A stretch of DNA of 64,000 nt, from contig JABYQS010000003.1 of assembly GCA_022592435.1 (NCBI GenBank), positions 496,001 to 560,000 of the forward strand, read 5' to 3'. Below the pieces are notes generated by a model. It made no database searches and was not told the origin of the DNA. It saw nothing but the letters and a program-made list of their open reading frames with translations. The stretch comes from Cerioporus squamosus (taxonomy: Eukaryota > Basidiomycota > Agaricomycetes > Polyporales > Polyporaceae). Positions 11,309 through 23,127 of the stretch are shown here, piece by piece; the stretch's first letter is position 1, and every line of letters starts with the position of its first letter. Both the position numbers and the translations under genes were made by a program.

Positions 11309-11654
11309 CGTCGTCAGCTACTAGTGTCGGTAGTGGTTGTCGAGCTGGTATGCATCGAGTCGTGAGACGTCGAGGCTGCGTTGGAGATCACGTCGCAGTA
11401 CTCGCTGGGCCCCAACGTTCTGTCGCGTCGGCCACACGGGCGTCAGAGCGGGGGTGGCCCGGCTCGCAGCTTTCCGTACTTCTCGGAGTTGGGCCCGCCC
11501 GTGAGATCCGCGCGTGAGACAGGTTCGCAGAGACCAGAATGGACGCTTTGGCTCTCCGGCTGGCTCTTCTCGCACCGACCACGCCCAAGCGGACGCTTTG
11601 CGCGTGCGATATAACCCGACGCGCAGGCCAGACGACGACCCGCCATGCACCAGC
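11309..11654. promoter_or_regulatory. Divergent promoter region, orphan / LRR gene
   Basis: 346 bases between divergent start codons. The plus-strand frame of the LRR gene stays open upstream to 11514, but the conserved-looking protein starts at 11655. No specific element identified. Confidence 0.35.
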
Positions 11655-13473
11655 ATGGAGCACGCGTACGTCGACGAGCTGCCCTCCGACGAAGAGTCCT
11701 GCTACTACGCCGAGCACCTCGTATTCCACCCTGACCCCGATGCAACGGTCCCGCCCGCATACACCGACGACGAGCTCGCAGGCGTGCTTCCATACTGCCC
11801 GAACGTCACCGCTGCGTACCTCAGTGGCATCCCCGACCTCTCATCTCGGACCCTGATCCTCCTCGCGGAGAACGCGTCTGGCCTCACCTACCTCGACATT
11901 TCCGGATGCACGCAGCTCACTGACCTCGGCCTGCAAGCGGTCGCGGCACACTCTACCTCCCTCACCTCTCTTTTGTAAGCCGCATACCCAGTATCACGGA
12001 CCACGGGCTCGCAGCGCTCGTCCGTGGGCTTCCGCACCTCGAGGAGCTCGAGATGGACAGCCTGCCGCTCGTGACGGCCAATTCCACACGGGACATATGG
12101 ACTTTCGCAAGAGGACTGAAGCACTGGACTCTGTCTGGCTGCATGCATATAACCGATGCCGGCTTCCCTTGGGTACCAGAGCGCGCAGCGCTCGAAGACA
12201 CCGATCGGAGGCGGACATGGACGGAGAGCCTCCCACCCCTCATCCTGCCCGCGACACACAAACTCAACAACCTCCGTGTCCTCGACCTCAGCCACTGCAT
12301 TCGGCTGACGGACGCAGCGATTCTGGGCGTGGTGGCGCACGCTCCGCGGATAAGCCGCCTTAATCTGGCGGGGTGCATCGAACTCACCGACCGCGCCATG
12401 CACGCTATCGCTTCGCTCGGAAGACACTTGCGTATCATTGACGTAGGCGGGCTGGAGCGCGTTACCGATGAGGGAGTCTTCGCCGTTGCATCAGCCTGTG
12501 GGAGACTGCAATCGGTCGATGTTAGCTGTGAGTCGCGTACATTTGTTCGCTCGAGCTCAGGGTGGTGCATGGAAGGCGGTTTTCTGCCGTTCCCTACCAG
12601 CGCATTGAGTCAGACTAAAGCGACCGATGGTTCGTCCCGGGCGGCGCAACTCGAACGTGGCGAAGTAGTGGGCCGTCTACGTGACCCTGGCCGCTTACAG
12701 CCTCGTGGACGGTCCACTGCTTCGTAACCACATATGCGCAGGTGTGCGTCCGAGCATCGAACGCTGGCAGCCTCGTGTGCTTCCTGCGATGCGACTCATT
12801 GCTATACACGCACCTTCAAGATGAACGTGCGGAAGCCGATGATAACGCAACAGACGGACGGAGTAGTTACGTGCGGATTGGTCAAGCTTCGTGCACCAGC
12901 CTTGTTCGCTTCAGTTTGAGAATCGCACTGACGGCGCTATTGCTCCACAAACCTCTAGTCATTTCCGGTCTAACAGACCTCGCGATCCTGGAACTGGCGT
13001 CGCAGCCACGATTGGAACGACTAGCAGCAGCGGGCTTGCCGAAACTCACAGAGCAAGCAGCGTTCTTCCTGGCAGAGCATGCCTTCGAGCTGGAGCAACT
13101 CCACTTAAGCTACTGTCCGCGGCTGACCTTGGATGGCGTGCGGACCATGCTTCGGAGATTAACGAAGCTGGCGAACGTCGGGCTCTCTGGAGTTCCGGCG
13201 ATGCGTAGAATGGGTGTCCGTCGCTTTTCGGAGAAGGCGCCTGAGGTTAGTCCTGTTTCCCCGCTTGATATACGTTAGCAGCAGACGCTGACGCGAGGTG
13301 CCTTGGCAAAGGGGCACAACGAAGGCAAACAGGGAGTATATCGTGTATTTCAAGGAGGAAATATCCGGAAGCTGTCTGAATTCTTGGAGAAGGAAGAGTG
13401 GCGGAAGAGAGAAGCGGAGCGGTTGAACATCCTGTTCAGTCCGCGGGGCGACGATTCTCGGGAGCTGTACTAA
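11655..13473 (+). CDS. Leucine-rich-repeat protein, GRR1/AMN1-like
   Basis: Starts MEHAYVDELPSDEESCYYAE. It then carries repeated cysteine-containing LRRs of the F-box/AMN1 type: LTYLDISGCTQLTDLGLQAV, LKHWTLSGCMHITDAGF, LRVLDLSHCIRLTDAAIL, ISRLNLAGCIELTDRAMHAI, LRIIDVGGLERVTDEGVFAV, LERLAAAGLPKLTEQAAFFL, LEQLHLSYCPRLTLDGVRTM. The C-terminus is basic and helical (LSEFLEKEEWRKREAERLNI) and ends SPRGDDSRELY. At least four introns are needed, one of about 420 bases near 12530-12955. I see no F-box at the N-terminus, which is unlike GRR1 itself; it could be an F-box-less AMN1-like protein or a diverged SCF substrate receptor. A related role in ubiquitin-dependent cell-cycle or nutrient control is inference only. 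Confidence 0.8.
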
Positions 13474-14488
13474 GTGTTCGTCATAAGGATTAGGTGAGTG
13501 GCTGGCAGCTGAGTGTGATGTTGTGCACACTGCATGATGGTGGTGTTCTTGGACGTCGGCTATTTGAGACATGGTCCAGGATTCGGGTGGTGCTCCCTGC
13601 CATCGATGATTCGTGAGGCGTTCAGGTGTTCTGGAGATGGTCGAGGCGATCGCAGACCGGGAGTGCGGGGAGGAGTAGTATCATCGGCACCCCAGATGCA
13701 CTGCCGGCGTGGTCGGGCGGCATGCGGGACGTCGCACGCGTCAGCCGCAGCAGTGGGGCTTCGAGGGCGGCGCTGGGGCGGGCGTCGACGTCGTAGCGAG
13801 GGCGCGACGTATGTGGCGCGGAGGCCGCCGCCGCTGCCGCTCGCGATGTCTGTGGCCAACTGTGGCCAACCCATGGCGAACTCGTCCGAGTGTGGCCATG
13901 GCTGACGCTTATGGCAAGGCGATTTCCTTCCTGGGAGAGCTATCAGCCGGTCCGTGGGCCGACGACGCGGGGGTACTTATAATGACTATAAATGAGTGTC
14001 AACGATGGCGTCACCGGGAAATTTAATCGGAGGCTGGCTGCCGTGCGCTGTGCCTGGCCTTGTAGAGTACGCTCGTCTCCGCTGTCGTCGTCGTCGTCGC
14101 CGTCGATGAGCACGCACCCCCGCACAGCGCGCACGGACCCTCGACATCGTCCTCAGGCCACACTTCGCCAAGGCGCGGGAACACGGCGGGCTCGGAGGAT
14201 CTAGGCGCGAGATAACAAAGAGGCTAGGGCGCGTGTATACGAACCGGCGACCCGAGACAGAGAGTTGGTCGGACAGTGTTCCCTGGGTGCCGACTGCATT
14301 CTCTCCTCCGCAGGCCCAGCTCCATTCCCAGCCTGCTCCTCTTCCCCATCCCCCGTCTCCTCTTCCCCTCCTCTCCTCGACGACGCGTGCAACGCGCTGG
14401 TCGTTCTGCCGCCCTCGGCTCGGTCAGCCCCGGACGCGTCGCGTATCCTTCAGCCTTATCTCGAACGCGTCCAATCCAGCGGCCCATC
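13474..14488. other. GC-rich intergenic region with short repeats
   Basis: About 1 kb between the LRR and RhoGEF genes. It holds an imperfect tandem of TGTGGCCAAC (13850-13870, with a further TGTGGCCAT near 13890) and a GTC trinucleotide run at about 14084-14099. Arg/Pro/Ala-rich open frames occur on both strands, as expected from GC-rich sequence; none looks like a known protein. The last 200 bases are CT-rich on the plus strand, typical of a basidiomycete promoter and 5' UTR. Confidence 0.45.
14084..14099 (+). repeat. GTC trinucleotide run
   Basis: Five tandem GTC units in the spacer upstream of the RhoGEF gene, continuing imperfectly to about 14108. Confidence 0.8.
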
Positions 14489-17400
14489 ATGTCCGCCGCC
14501 ATAAACGTGCTTCCCCAGCGGCCCTCTCTCCTCGACCGCCGCGCATCCAATAACATTCCCGACCTTCCTGACCATCTCTCCGTCTCCGAACTTCTCCCCC
14601 AGACCTCCCGCCCCTCACCCAGCACGTCGGTCCTGAGAGGCAATCCCAGGAGGCCCACCGCGGGCCTCCTCCCGTTCGTGCCCCTCACGCCCATCATGGC
14701 CTCTCCTCTCATCACCCCAGAGGTCGCGCATGCAACGCCCGCGACAGTGTTCGAGAGTGCCGCTCGCCAAGCAGCCCAAGGGCATGGCCACCAAGAGGGC
14801 GACTACATCACACATCACCCCTCTCCTCCCAATCCCACATGGACCACTAGTCCGCCCACACCGCCGCCCAAGAACCCCTCCTGCCCACGCCTCGCGCCCT
14901 CCACGCCTCCCTCACCCGCGCGCGCAATACGGCACCGCAGCACGAGCAGGAGCCGTAACCCAGTCGCGACCCGCGCAGGCTCTCGCCCCGCGTCAGTCTC
15001 CCACTTTGTTCCTTCCTCTTTATCCTGTTCTTGCTCCCCCGCATCACCCTCGACCGCTCCGAACAGTCCAGCACAGTCCGACCGTGCCCCGGCCCGCCGA
15101 ATGTCCCTCCCTTCAGACTTGTCAAAGCCTCTTCCGCCACGACCGGACGAGCGCACCGACGGAGCGCTCACTAACATCTCTCCGGACCCTGTCCGATGCG
15201 AGAGCGCGCTGATTGACACTGACCTAGGGGTCACGCTTCTTCCGAGTCTGTCGCGCCGCACGCCCACAGGCCGTGCTCGCGGGGCGTCAGTTGGGTCAGA
15301 CGCAGCTGAAACCGGCACGTTGCGGTCGGTGGGAAAGAAGCTGTTCAACCTGGACGCGGACGAGGGCGATCCGTCTGACGATGAAGACGCAGAGCAGCGC
15401 GCGTATAAGGAGGAGAGTGCGCCGGCGCCGGAGGCAAGGGATCCGCACCCCGACATGGGACAGACAACCATACGCGAACAGGAGAAGGAGAAGACAGAAC
15501 AGCTCCGTCAGTACCATGCTCTCAGGGAGCTGCTCACGACGGAAGTTGGATACCTTCTGGACCTCCGCGCGCTGGTTACGGTACGACTGCTCCACAATTA
15601 CCGTGTCAGACGGACATAGCTCATCCACTTCTTGATAGGTCTATCTTGACCAGCTTCTCTTCCTCTCATCTCCACCCACGACTCCCCCCGCGGTGGTATT
15701 ATCGCCATTACCTAGCCCTCCCCTAGCAGCACCTCTGTGCATCGGAATGCTGCCTCCCCAAGCCCGGACATTACCAAGCTTCTCCGGGCTTTCGATACCC
15801 TCATTCTTCCCCAGCTCACGATCGTCCTACATTCAACCCTCGTCCCTTCCCACGCCTTCACCGAGCGTCTCAGAATGCCTCTCGAGTACCCTACCGGACG
15901 GCGGCAGTCCGCAGGACCGTGAACGGCAGCCATCCGGCGCGTCGAGCAGCAGTTCGAGGGAGCGTCATCGGGAGAGGGAAGACTCGGATCGCATCCCTCC
16001 GCCCAAGTTCGGCAAATCTCGCTCACCTGGGCCCATCCTCATTGAGAGGGAAGTGCGTGCGGTATGCCGCAATGCGCAGGAGCTGCTTAAGTTCCATGAG
16101 CGCTTCGTGGCTGAGTTGCGCGATGCGGTGGACGTCGTGGGCTTTCGGGGTGCCTTCGTACAGAGCGGCGAGGAGTCACCGGGATACAGAAGCGGTGAAG
16201 ACATTGTGACGGAGAGAGTCGAGCGTGCAGTGGAGGTCGTGGCATCGAAGTTTGTGAACGAGGTGAGTACCCATGCACGGTTCGCGTGTCTTCGCGCAGC
16301 TGAACATGGGCGCGTGACTGCTGTCACAGGCTCGGTCCTTCAGCATTTACGAGACGTTTTGCCCCGGACATACCGCGGCTGTCGATCTCGTGCGGCGAGT
16401 TCAGGAGCGTTGGCCTACAGCTTGGGACGCCTATGAACAACGGTGCGCATCGCTTGTCTCGGACAGCACCCTTGGTCGCGATGACGACATCGAACCTGAA
16501 GTTTCCTCGCCTACGTCTCCCGTCTCCGAACCTGAGGATGCCCCGGATGCTGAGCGGTATCGGAAGCGTCGGTATTCCACACCCGCACTTTCTTTTGCCA
16601 CTTCTACACCTACGGCTATCGCTCCATCTGCACGGACAGAGCTTCCATTCCCGTTGTCTGCCACCACGTCTGTTACCTCTCCCCTGCCGATGGCATCGAA
16701 GAGAGTGCGCAGAAGTGCGCCGAAATTGAAGTTCATGGACTACTTGATCAAGCCCGTTCAGAGGATATGCAAATATCCTCTCCTGCTCGACCAGCTCCAG
16801 AACAAGCGACGCAAGCGCTCTCCTGATGGCCAGACCCCCCTCGTTGCTTCGGGCGAATACGCTATGGACGAGACCGTTAGGAAAGCTGCGGAGACCATGC
16901 GGGGAGTCGTCGATCGCGTGAACCAGGCTAGCGAGAAGGAGGCACACAACCTACGGTCAGCCCTCATCGCATCGAGGATATCGTTCTCGCATGCTCTCCC
17001 TCATGCTGGACCATCTTCCTTGCCGCAGCCGCCACCATCCGCGTTCCCGCCGACGGCGTCGACCGCATCCTCCTCCGAAGGGACATCTTCCTCTCACAGT
17101 CATTCGAACTCCGGGTCGTCTTGCTCCGCCGTTTCGACGGCCCCAACATCGCCTGGTACCACGTCGCCTGCATCCATTGCTCCTACATCCCCAACTTCCC
17201 GCCCGTCAACCTTGTCAGCGGACTTCATCTCCTCTCTGGGCCCGTGCATGCTTGCAGGTGCTCTGGACGTAATTCAGCACCCTTCACATCGCGCGAAGTA
17301 CCTGGGAGCATTCTTGTACGCCGGAGGCTACTGCATCTTGGCGAAGGTCTCCAAGGGTGGGCGAGTCTACGAACCACGGCATTGGTTCTCCCTGAGCACT

Positions 17401-19205
17401 GTTGAGGTTATCGATGCTGAGGAAGACGACGGTGAGTGCCCTCTGGTGGAAAACAATTGTCCGATGCTCATTACGCTTTACTACTTTCAGTATCCTTCCC
17501 GTACTCGTTCCGCATCAGCGGTTACGTGCATCATCTCGAGCTTGCAGCCTCGTGCTCACAGGAGAAGTCTATTTGGCTGACCGCAATCCACGATGCGTTG
17601 TCAGTGGCTGCCTCTTGGAGGAATGAGCCCTTGTCGAGCTTGCAGTCGGATGACAAGACGCCTTCCTCAGCACCTGTCGTGGAGGAGCCGCAGGAGTATC
17701 CGAACGGCTTGCCCACCATCCAGTCTCTCTCCGAGCTCGAGAAACAGAGCGAGCCGAATGGCGACTTGTCAAGCAGCACGCCCTCCAAGCTCAAGTACTC
17801 GAAGACGCTCTCCAGGCTCGATGGCATGGCCCTCAAGAACGACCCACAAAGCACGTTCTCCGCCGCGCTCAGTCGTCGCTCGTCCACAGCCTCCGTCAAG
17901 GCTTTCTTCTCGCCAATGTCTATCGACCCTGCACGGATACAGCGCGTGTCCATGCAGGCACGGGCGCCGATCGACCAGGGCCTGCACGACGTGTTCTCGG
18001 AGTCTTGTCTCGCCGCTCGCGCCCAAGCTCAGATGCGTGGCGAAGAGCTGTTTCAGGCGCGGACCCCGGGATCTGCGATAGGCAGGAGGCAAGGCAGTGG
18101 CATGTCGCGCTCAAACTCGGGGCTCAGCATAGCCAGTGCCATGGGGCTTACAGCTGCTAAGAGGAAGTACGACATGGTGTCTAGGCGGAACCGGTCCGTG
18201 GATCTGGACATGTCTGCGCCTCCGATGCCACCCCTACCACCAGCACCGGACAAGGCGGCCGTTGCAGACGAAACGGGTGCAGGAGCAAGCCCCGGTCCCA
18301 TGCTGACAATGCGTGGAAAGCCGCTGGCCGTCAGGAGACACAAGAAACAGCCCGCGTCCATCGCGCCTGCTATCTCGACCGCCATCGCACAGATGAACGC
18401 CGAACGGGACCGACAGAACAGTGGACCACAGGTGCGCAGCCCGGAGGCGTTGTCTCTTGACTCACCTCCTGAGGCGTCGCACTGCTCTTCAATGTCTTCT
18501 ATCCTGCCTAGCCCGGTGGACAGCTCGCCATTGCCAATTCCTGTTCCTGGGCTCTCACCAAATGGAACGCTCCGCCAGTCCGACGTCTCATCCTCGCGCG
18601 GAAATGGCGCCCCGCCAAAACGCGCTCGGTCTATGGTCGACAACGTGCGGTACTTCTTCCAGCCCCCACGTTCAGACTCTCCCACGCCGTCCTCCTCGTC
18701 CGAACCGGACCGCGCATCCCCTACGCCCCCTATGGGCGCAGGTGCAGACGGTCAATCCCCGGACTATTCTAGCGGCATCGTGCAGTGGCTCCGGCGTACG
18801 TCCATACGCCGGAGAACCTCGACCTCGTCGCCCTCCTCCTCCAGCGCGAGCATTGACGAGCACTCTTCCGAGCGCCGACGGCCATTGCCCACGAGGAATT
18901 CAACGGATGGGGTTGCCATACGTACCCCTGAGTTTCTGGATGTATCGCCTTCGCCCATACCTCGAAGAGCCGGCCTCAATCCTGCGAGCCCGAAGAGACA
19001 CCGGTCGCTCTTCGTTCCGTCGTCCCGTTCTCGAAACCGCACCAGCTTCGACTTGCGAGACGTCCACGAGGTTCCGAAGGAAGAGCTCATGCCCCCACCT
19101 TCGCTCGCCCATTCTCGCAGCCTCTCAGCGAGGAAGTCGCTCAGGAACATTCTGCTGTTCCAGCGATCCAACGCCCTAACGCCCCTCGATTCGTCCGCTA
19201 CTTGA
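14489..19205 (+). CDS. Rho guanine-nucleotide exchange factor (DH domain, PH-like region)
   Basis: Activates Rho-family GTPases by nucleotide exchange, acting in polarity and the cytoskeleton. Start taken as MSAAINVLPQRPSLLDRRAS at 14489; the frame is open upstream but lacks conserved character. A long Pro/Ser-rich disordered N-terminus (about 330 residues) precedes the DH domain, whose first helix is TEQLRQYHALRELLTTEVGY. The DH hallmark FMDYLIKPVQRICKYPLLLD is near 16735-16790. A Ser/Thr-rich insert follows, then a PH-like part (HRAKYLGAFLYAGGYCILAK, PRHWFSLSTVEVIDAEEDD, SGYVHHLELAASCSQEKSIW). The final 500 residues are disordered (SRSNSGLSIASAMGL, SLSARKSLRNILLFQ). An intron within the PH-like region lies at about 17432-17490. 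The DH domain is interrupted by a low-complexity insert (16490-16690), a fungal peculiarity. Subfamily not assigned. Confidence 0.87.
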
Positions 19206-19850
19206 AGCACTATCCTTATACCTTCTTCATTCGTTCCACTTTCCCCGCACGCACATTGTCTTCGCGTTCACATCTGCCCTTGCACTCCAGTCGTTCCCCG
19301 CATGCATCATCGCCTCAACATCACGATCCGAGTCTGTCCTTGTATACATAATCCACGAGATGCGGTCCGTTCGTTGATCATTACAGCACACATCCCGTCG
19401 CATGTTAATATTCAGCACGCTGAGTGCCCCGCTTGCAACCCATCCTGCCCTCTATCTCTACTTACACTGTAGTTCGTAGTCCCTTCATCCATGGTTCCCT
19501 CTTGCATTATCATCATGCTTCCTCCTCCACTTGTATTTAGACGTTGCTCCGGCTGCGACTATGTCGCCGTCAAGAGTTGCTCTCTTACATCCGTGCTCCA
19601 CATCGCAATACCACACACGTTTCGCGAGTAATCGCCTGGGTGCTGTTTCTCAAAAGGCCCTTGGTGCGCGAGTAAGCGAGTATATCAGTAGTCGTTGGTT
19701 CACAGGTTGCGACGCGTCTACGTACATGTATAAGCGCGTTAAGGGCGCGTCTGCAGCCCTTCATCCGCCTGCTACCACTTGTCCTAGCCTTCTCTTCAAC
19801 AGGAACGTGCCACGCCGTCTCGCGACACCTAGAAGACACTACGCTCAAGC
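19206..19850. other. Spacer between RhoGEF and lipoate ligase genes
   Basis: About 640 bases, pyrimidine-rich after the RhoGEF stop; presumably the RhoGEF 3' UTR and the ligase promoter. No reading frame or RNA gene recognised. Confidence 0.4.
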
Positions 19851-21527
19851 ATGTTCCGGCTCTTGACTCGCGGCAGGCACCCAAGCACAGCGCGCATACC
19901 TATCCTGCACCAGAGCCTCACGTCACGGGCGGGACCTACGCCTGAACAATCAATCTACATTTCCAAGTCCACAGATCCCTACTTCAATCTCTCCCTCGAG
20001 GACTGGTGCGCATTCTTGTGGCGACTGTTGAGCGCACGAACGTGCTGAAGGATATGGTTATGAATACGGACACAGGCTGTTCCGGCACAAGTCTCCGGAG
20101 AAGCCGCTGCTGCTGCTGTACCGCGACGACCCGTGCGTCGTCATCGGCCGCAACCAGAACCCGTGGAAGGAGGTCAACATCCGCGCGTCGCGGAGGACTG
20201 GGATCCCGTTCATCCGGAGGCATAGCGGGGGAGGTACGGTCTACCATGTAAGTCGCGCCGTTTATTGGGTCGTACGAGCACGGCTCAGGAGGAAGGATAG
20301 GACTTGGGCAACACGAACTTCTCGATACACCTGCCCAGAGGCTCGTTCGACCGGCATGCGACCGCGCAGGTCGTGCTGAGAGCGGTGCGGTCGCTGGGTA
20401 TAGACGCGAACGTGAACGACCGGAATGACATCTGCGTAGGGAAGGACAAGATATGTGTACCCTCCTCTTTCGTCCTCCCGAGCCTGCGCTTCTGTGCTGA
20501 CGGAGTGCGGGACTTTACGTGTCAGGGTCTGCGTACAAGATCGTCAAGGACCGGGCGTACCACCACGGCACCATGCTCATCTCTACACGGCTGGACACGC
20601 TCGGGGAGCTCCTTCGTTCGGGCAAGGTGCGTCTGCTCCTGCCCTCCACGCATCCTGGCAACTTCACTGAGAGTGTAGTGATGTAGGACACGATGGAGAC
20701 GCGGGGTGTCGCGTCGGTGCGGTCGCCCGTGTGCAACTTGCGGCAACACCATTCGAGCGTGAATCATGAAGACTTCGTCGATGCGGTCGTGGACGCGTTC
20801 CGTCACGAGTACGGTATACACGATGAGGTGAGAATTTGTGTGAGCTCCGAAGACGTCTGACTGAGCAGCTGTTGCTGCAGGTGCATACGGTGGACTCGCA
20901 GGATATGCGCGATGTGGAGTACATCCAGCGCGGGATGAGCGAACTCAGAGTGAGTGGATCGGAATGCAATGCTTGGTTACGTTGTTGATCCTGTGCGTTA
21001 CAGACATGGGACTGGACGTTTGGCCAGACCCCAGAGTTCACATACCAAATCGAACGAGCCTTCCCTTGGGGTCATGTTGTGAGTCTTCCGATGTGCATAC
21101 GAAGTCCCTCGTCTGATGGTGCTTGTTGTAGTCGGCCAAGTTGCGCTCAAAACATGGCATCCTCCTGCAATGCGATCTAGGTTTGACTGGGGAATTGGAT
21201 GAGGAGGCGAGATCGGTCCTCGCGCTCTTGGTCGTGAAGCTAGAGGGGCAGAGATACGGCTTTGCGGACGAGAGCGTCACGTTGTTAGCTCGAGAGCACG
21301 AGCACGCAGCAGACGTGTGGGAGTGGTTGAGGCAGCGATGGATAGTTGAGAGCCTTTGTTCATGTCATGCGTGGAGGCAGAGCGTGTGCACATTCTATTG
21401 CTCGGGGAACTGGTGGACACGACTGTATTGTGGAATTATGATGCTCTCTCGGTGTACCATACACTGTTGGTCTCGAATTCGTCGGGGGCATATGGTTCAG
21501 CCTGTAAGGAGAACGGGGCGATGTTAA
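19851..21527 (+). CDS. Lipoate-protein ligase A (Aim22-like), mitochondrial
   Basis: Attaches lipoate to mitochondrial acceptor proteins. Begins MFRLLTRGRHPSTARIPILH, an Arg-rich leader suited to mitochondrial import. Family motifs appear in order after splicing: IYISKSTDPYFNLSLEDWLF, LLLLYRDDPCVVIGRNQNPW, IRRHSGGGTVYHDLGNTNFS (the RRxxGGGxVxHD substrate loop), NDICVGKDKISGSAYKIVKD with the catalytic Lys region, and AYHHGTMLISTRLDTLGELL. C-terminal exons give MRDVEYIQRGMSELR, WDWTFGQTPEFTYQIERAFP and LRSKHGILLQCDLGLTGELD, the lipoate-ligase C-domain. At least six introns. The 3' end is uncertain: homology stops near DVWEWLRQRW (about 21343), and the open frame runs to 21527 without family character, so a final intron or earlier end is possible. 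Confidence 0.88.
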
Positions 21528-22381
21528 ACGAGGTAATAGAGGGGAAGAACATGGGACGCACGGCTTGCCCTCGTTTGTGTCCCGTCAACCGCTTGTCCCG
21601 GTCCATCATCATCTCGTCCCAAGCATCGACATTGTACCGGACAGGCTGAGAGCGTATCCAAGTATATTAAGCTGCAGCTCAAGAACCATGACCAGTCTGT
21701 TCGGACGCACCTTGCCCTGGTTCTGCAGCCGCTTAGAAGTGTTCAAGAGAGTGCCCGTGGCACCAAACATCACGGTGACAAGACCTGGATGATTCACGCG
21801 TCGGGCCAGGTTTCTCAATGTTCAGTAGACAGATCAAGCATACCGAATGGAATGAGAGCCTCCCATGGGACCGGCATGGTGGAAAGCTAGCAGGGAGACA
21901 GGACAAGTGCTTGCGTTCACTCCACGCCCTCTAGCGCGCGGAATGTAGCCGTTTGTTTGCTCGTGTTAGGATCCAAAGCCGCAGCCTTCCAAATGCGGAA
22001 CCCATACTGGACTCCATCACACTCGCGAGCTCCTCCGCGTAAGCAGCCTTAAACGAACAGAGGCGAGAGACACTCACAGACTGCTAATCATAGATCATCA
22101 GAGAAACGCGCGTGCCACCATGCATGTAACCAACGCTTAGCAGAAAGGAGTCAGGGACCATGGTATACCGTGCAATTACGCGTCACGTTGAACTGTCTTT
22201 CTGAGCGGGCACAGCGCACGGAGATATCAACATGTTCCACTATGTCAGCCAAATACCAGCAGGCGGGCAGCTGCCGTGCTAGTAGTACTGTACTTACCCG
22301 CAGACTCAACGAAAGTGGGCCAATCACGTGAGCGTCTACCACCAAGCACGAACAAACATGGTCCGTGCGCACCGCTGAGGG
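21528..22381. other. Spacer upstream of the U2 snRNA gene
   Basis: About 850 bases with only short, unconvincing frames. The 3' part must contain the U2 promoter. Nothing else recognised. Confidence 0.4.
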
Positions 22382-22388
22382 TATATAA
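22382..22388 (+). promoter_or_regulatory. TATA box of the U2 snRNA gene (TATATAA)
   Basis: TATATAA placed about 27 bases before the predicted U2 5' end at about 22409, the spacing expected for a polymerase II TATA box. Confidence 0.6.
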
Positions 22389-22408
22389 GCCTCCCTCGGA
22401 CATCGTGA

Positions 22409-22596
22409 ATCCTTACCACTCTGGCCTTTTGGCTTAGATCAAGTGTAGTATCTGTTCTTAATAGTTTAACCACTATTATGGAGGCACCGCCTCCATTATT
22501 GGTTATCTAATTTTTGCCGCCCTTGTCCCCCGAGCTCTGCTTGCAACTCGGGGGCGCGATGACCTTGCTACTGCACTACTGGCTTGTGTCGTCGGG
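22409..22596 (+). ncRNA. U2 spliceosomal snRNA
   Basis: The U2 RNA pairs with the intron branch site during splicing. The near-universal core is intact at about 22423-22460, including GGCCTTTTGGCTTAGATCAA and the branch-site recognition element GTAGTA (22445-22450). Stem IIa is a perfect 7-bp hairpin (TAATAGT/ACTATTA, 22459-22478), and stem IIb is GGAGGC-ACC-GCCTCC (22480-22494). The Sm site AATTTTTG lies at 22509-22516, about 100 bases from the 5' end as in other U2 RNAs. It is followed by a strong hairpin CCCCCGAG/CTCGGGGG (22527-22554). A segment TACTGCACTAC (about 22569-22579) resembles the U2B''-binding loop IV. The 5' end is set from the TATA distance and the 3' end from usual length (about 188 nt), so both are approximate. 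Open frames across it are not genes. Confidence 0.93.
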
Positions 22597-23127
22597 GGAT
22601 CTCCCTTTTTCTTTTTGTTGCTGCTTTGGGACTGGTCATTTGGCTGGAAGCTCGCAGTTTCAAATGGATGAAGTGGACTTGTCCTGCATTTGGTGTTCTT
22701 GGTTTCGACGTATTCGCTGGTTTGGTCTTCACGCCAACAGCTTACAAGTATGGGTGTCCCCTGCGTTGTCTCTTCAGCAGTGGTGTGCTACCTGATATAC
22801 GATACGTTGACTGTCGAATGCGCCTGGAGGAGAGCATTGGGAGGTCCTCACGAAGTTACATATGGATAGAGATCGTCATCAGTGTTCGCCTGCGATTCTG
22901 GCCTCAGAAGCTTCCTGTCAATACGGCTGGAATACCGCACACCGCACGGCTATGTAGCTAAGATGGGAAACAGGAATGGTGTATTGCTATAATTTACAAA
23001 TGGTGATGTCTGTTGTGTGTACTTATGCAGGGGGGAGTCCATGAAGATCCATCAAATATGCGTAAAGATGAATGCACCGTCTATGTAATGCCAATCTTTC
23101 ACTTCGCCTTCACAGCAGCCCCTTCTG
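22597..23127. other. Spacer downstream of U2 snRNA
   Basis: About 530 bases to the stop codon of the REEP-like gene. A 125-codon plus-strand frame overlaps the U2 end and has no family character. No other feature seen. Confidence 0.4.

Noticed and set aside
14815..15471. 218-codon minus-strand frame opposite the RhoGEF gene
   Set aside because: Mirror of the Pro/Ser-rich coding strand; no motif or intron support.
21965..22005. Sequence resembling an anticodon arm (CCGCA..TTCC..TGCGG)
   Set aside because: No D arm, T arm, B box or acceptor stem around it.
22514..22961. Plus-strand frames over and after the U2 RNA
   Set aside because: They overlap the U2 snRNA itself and have no family character.
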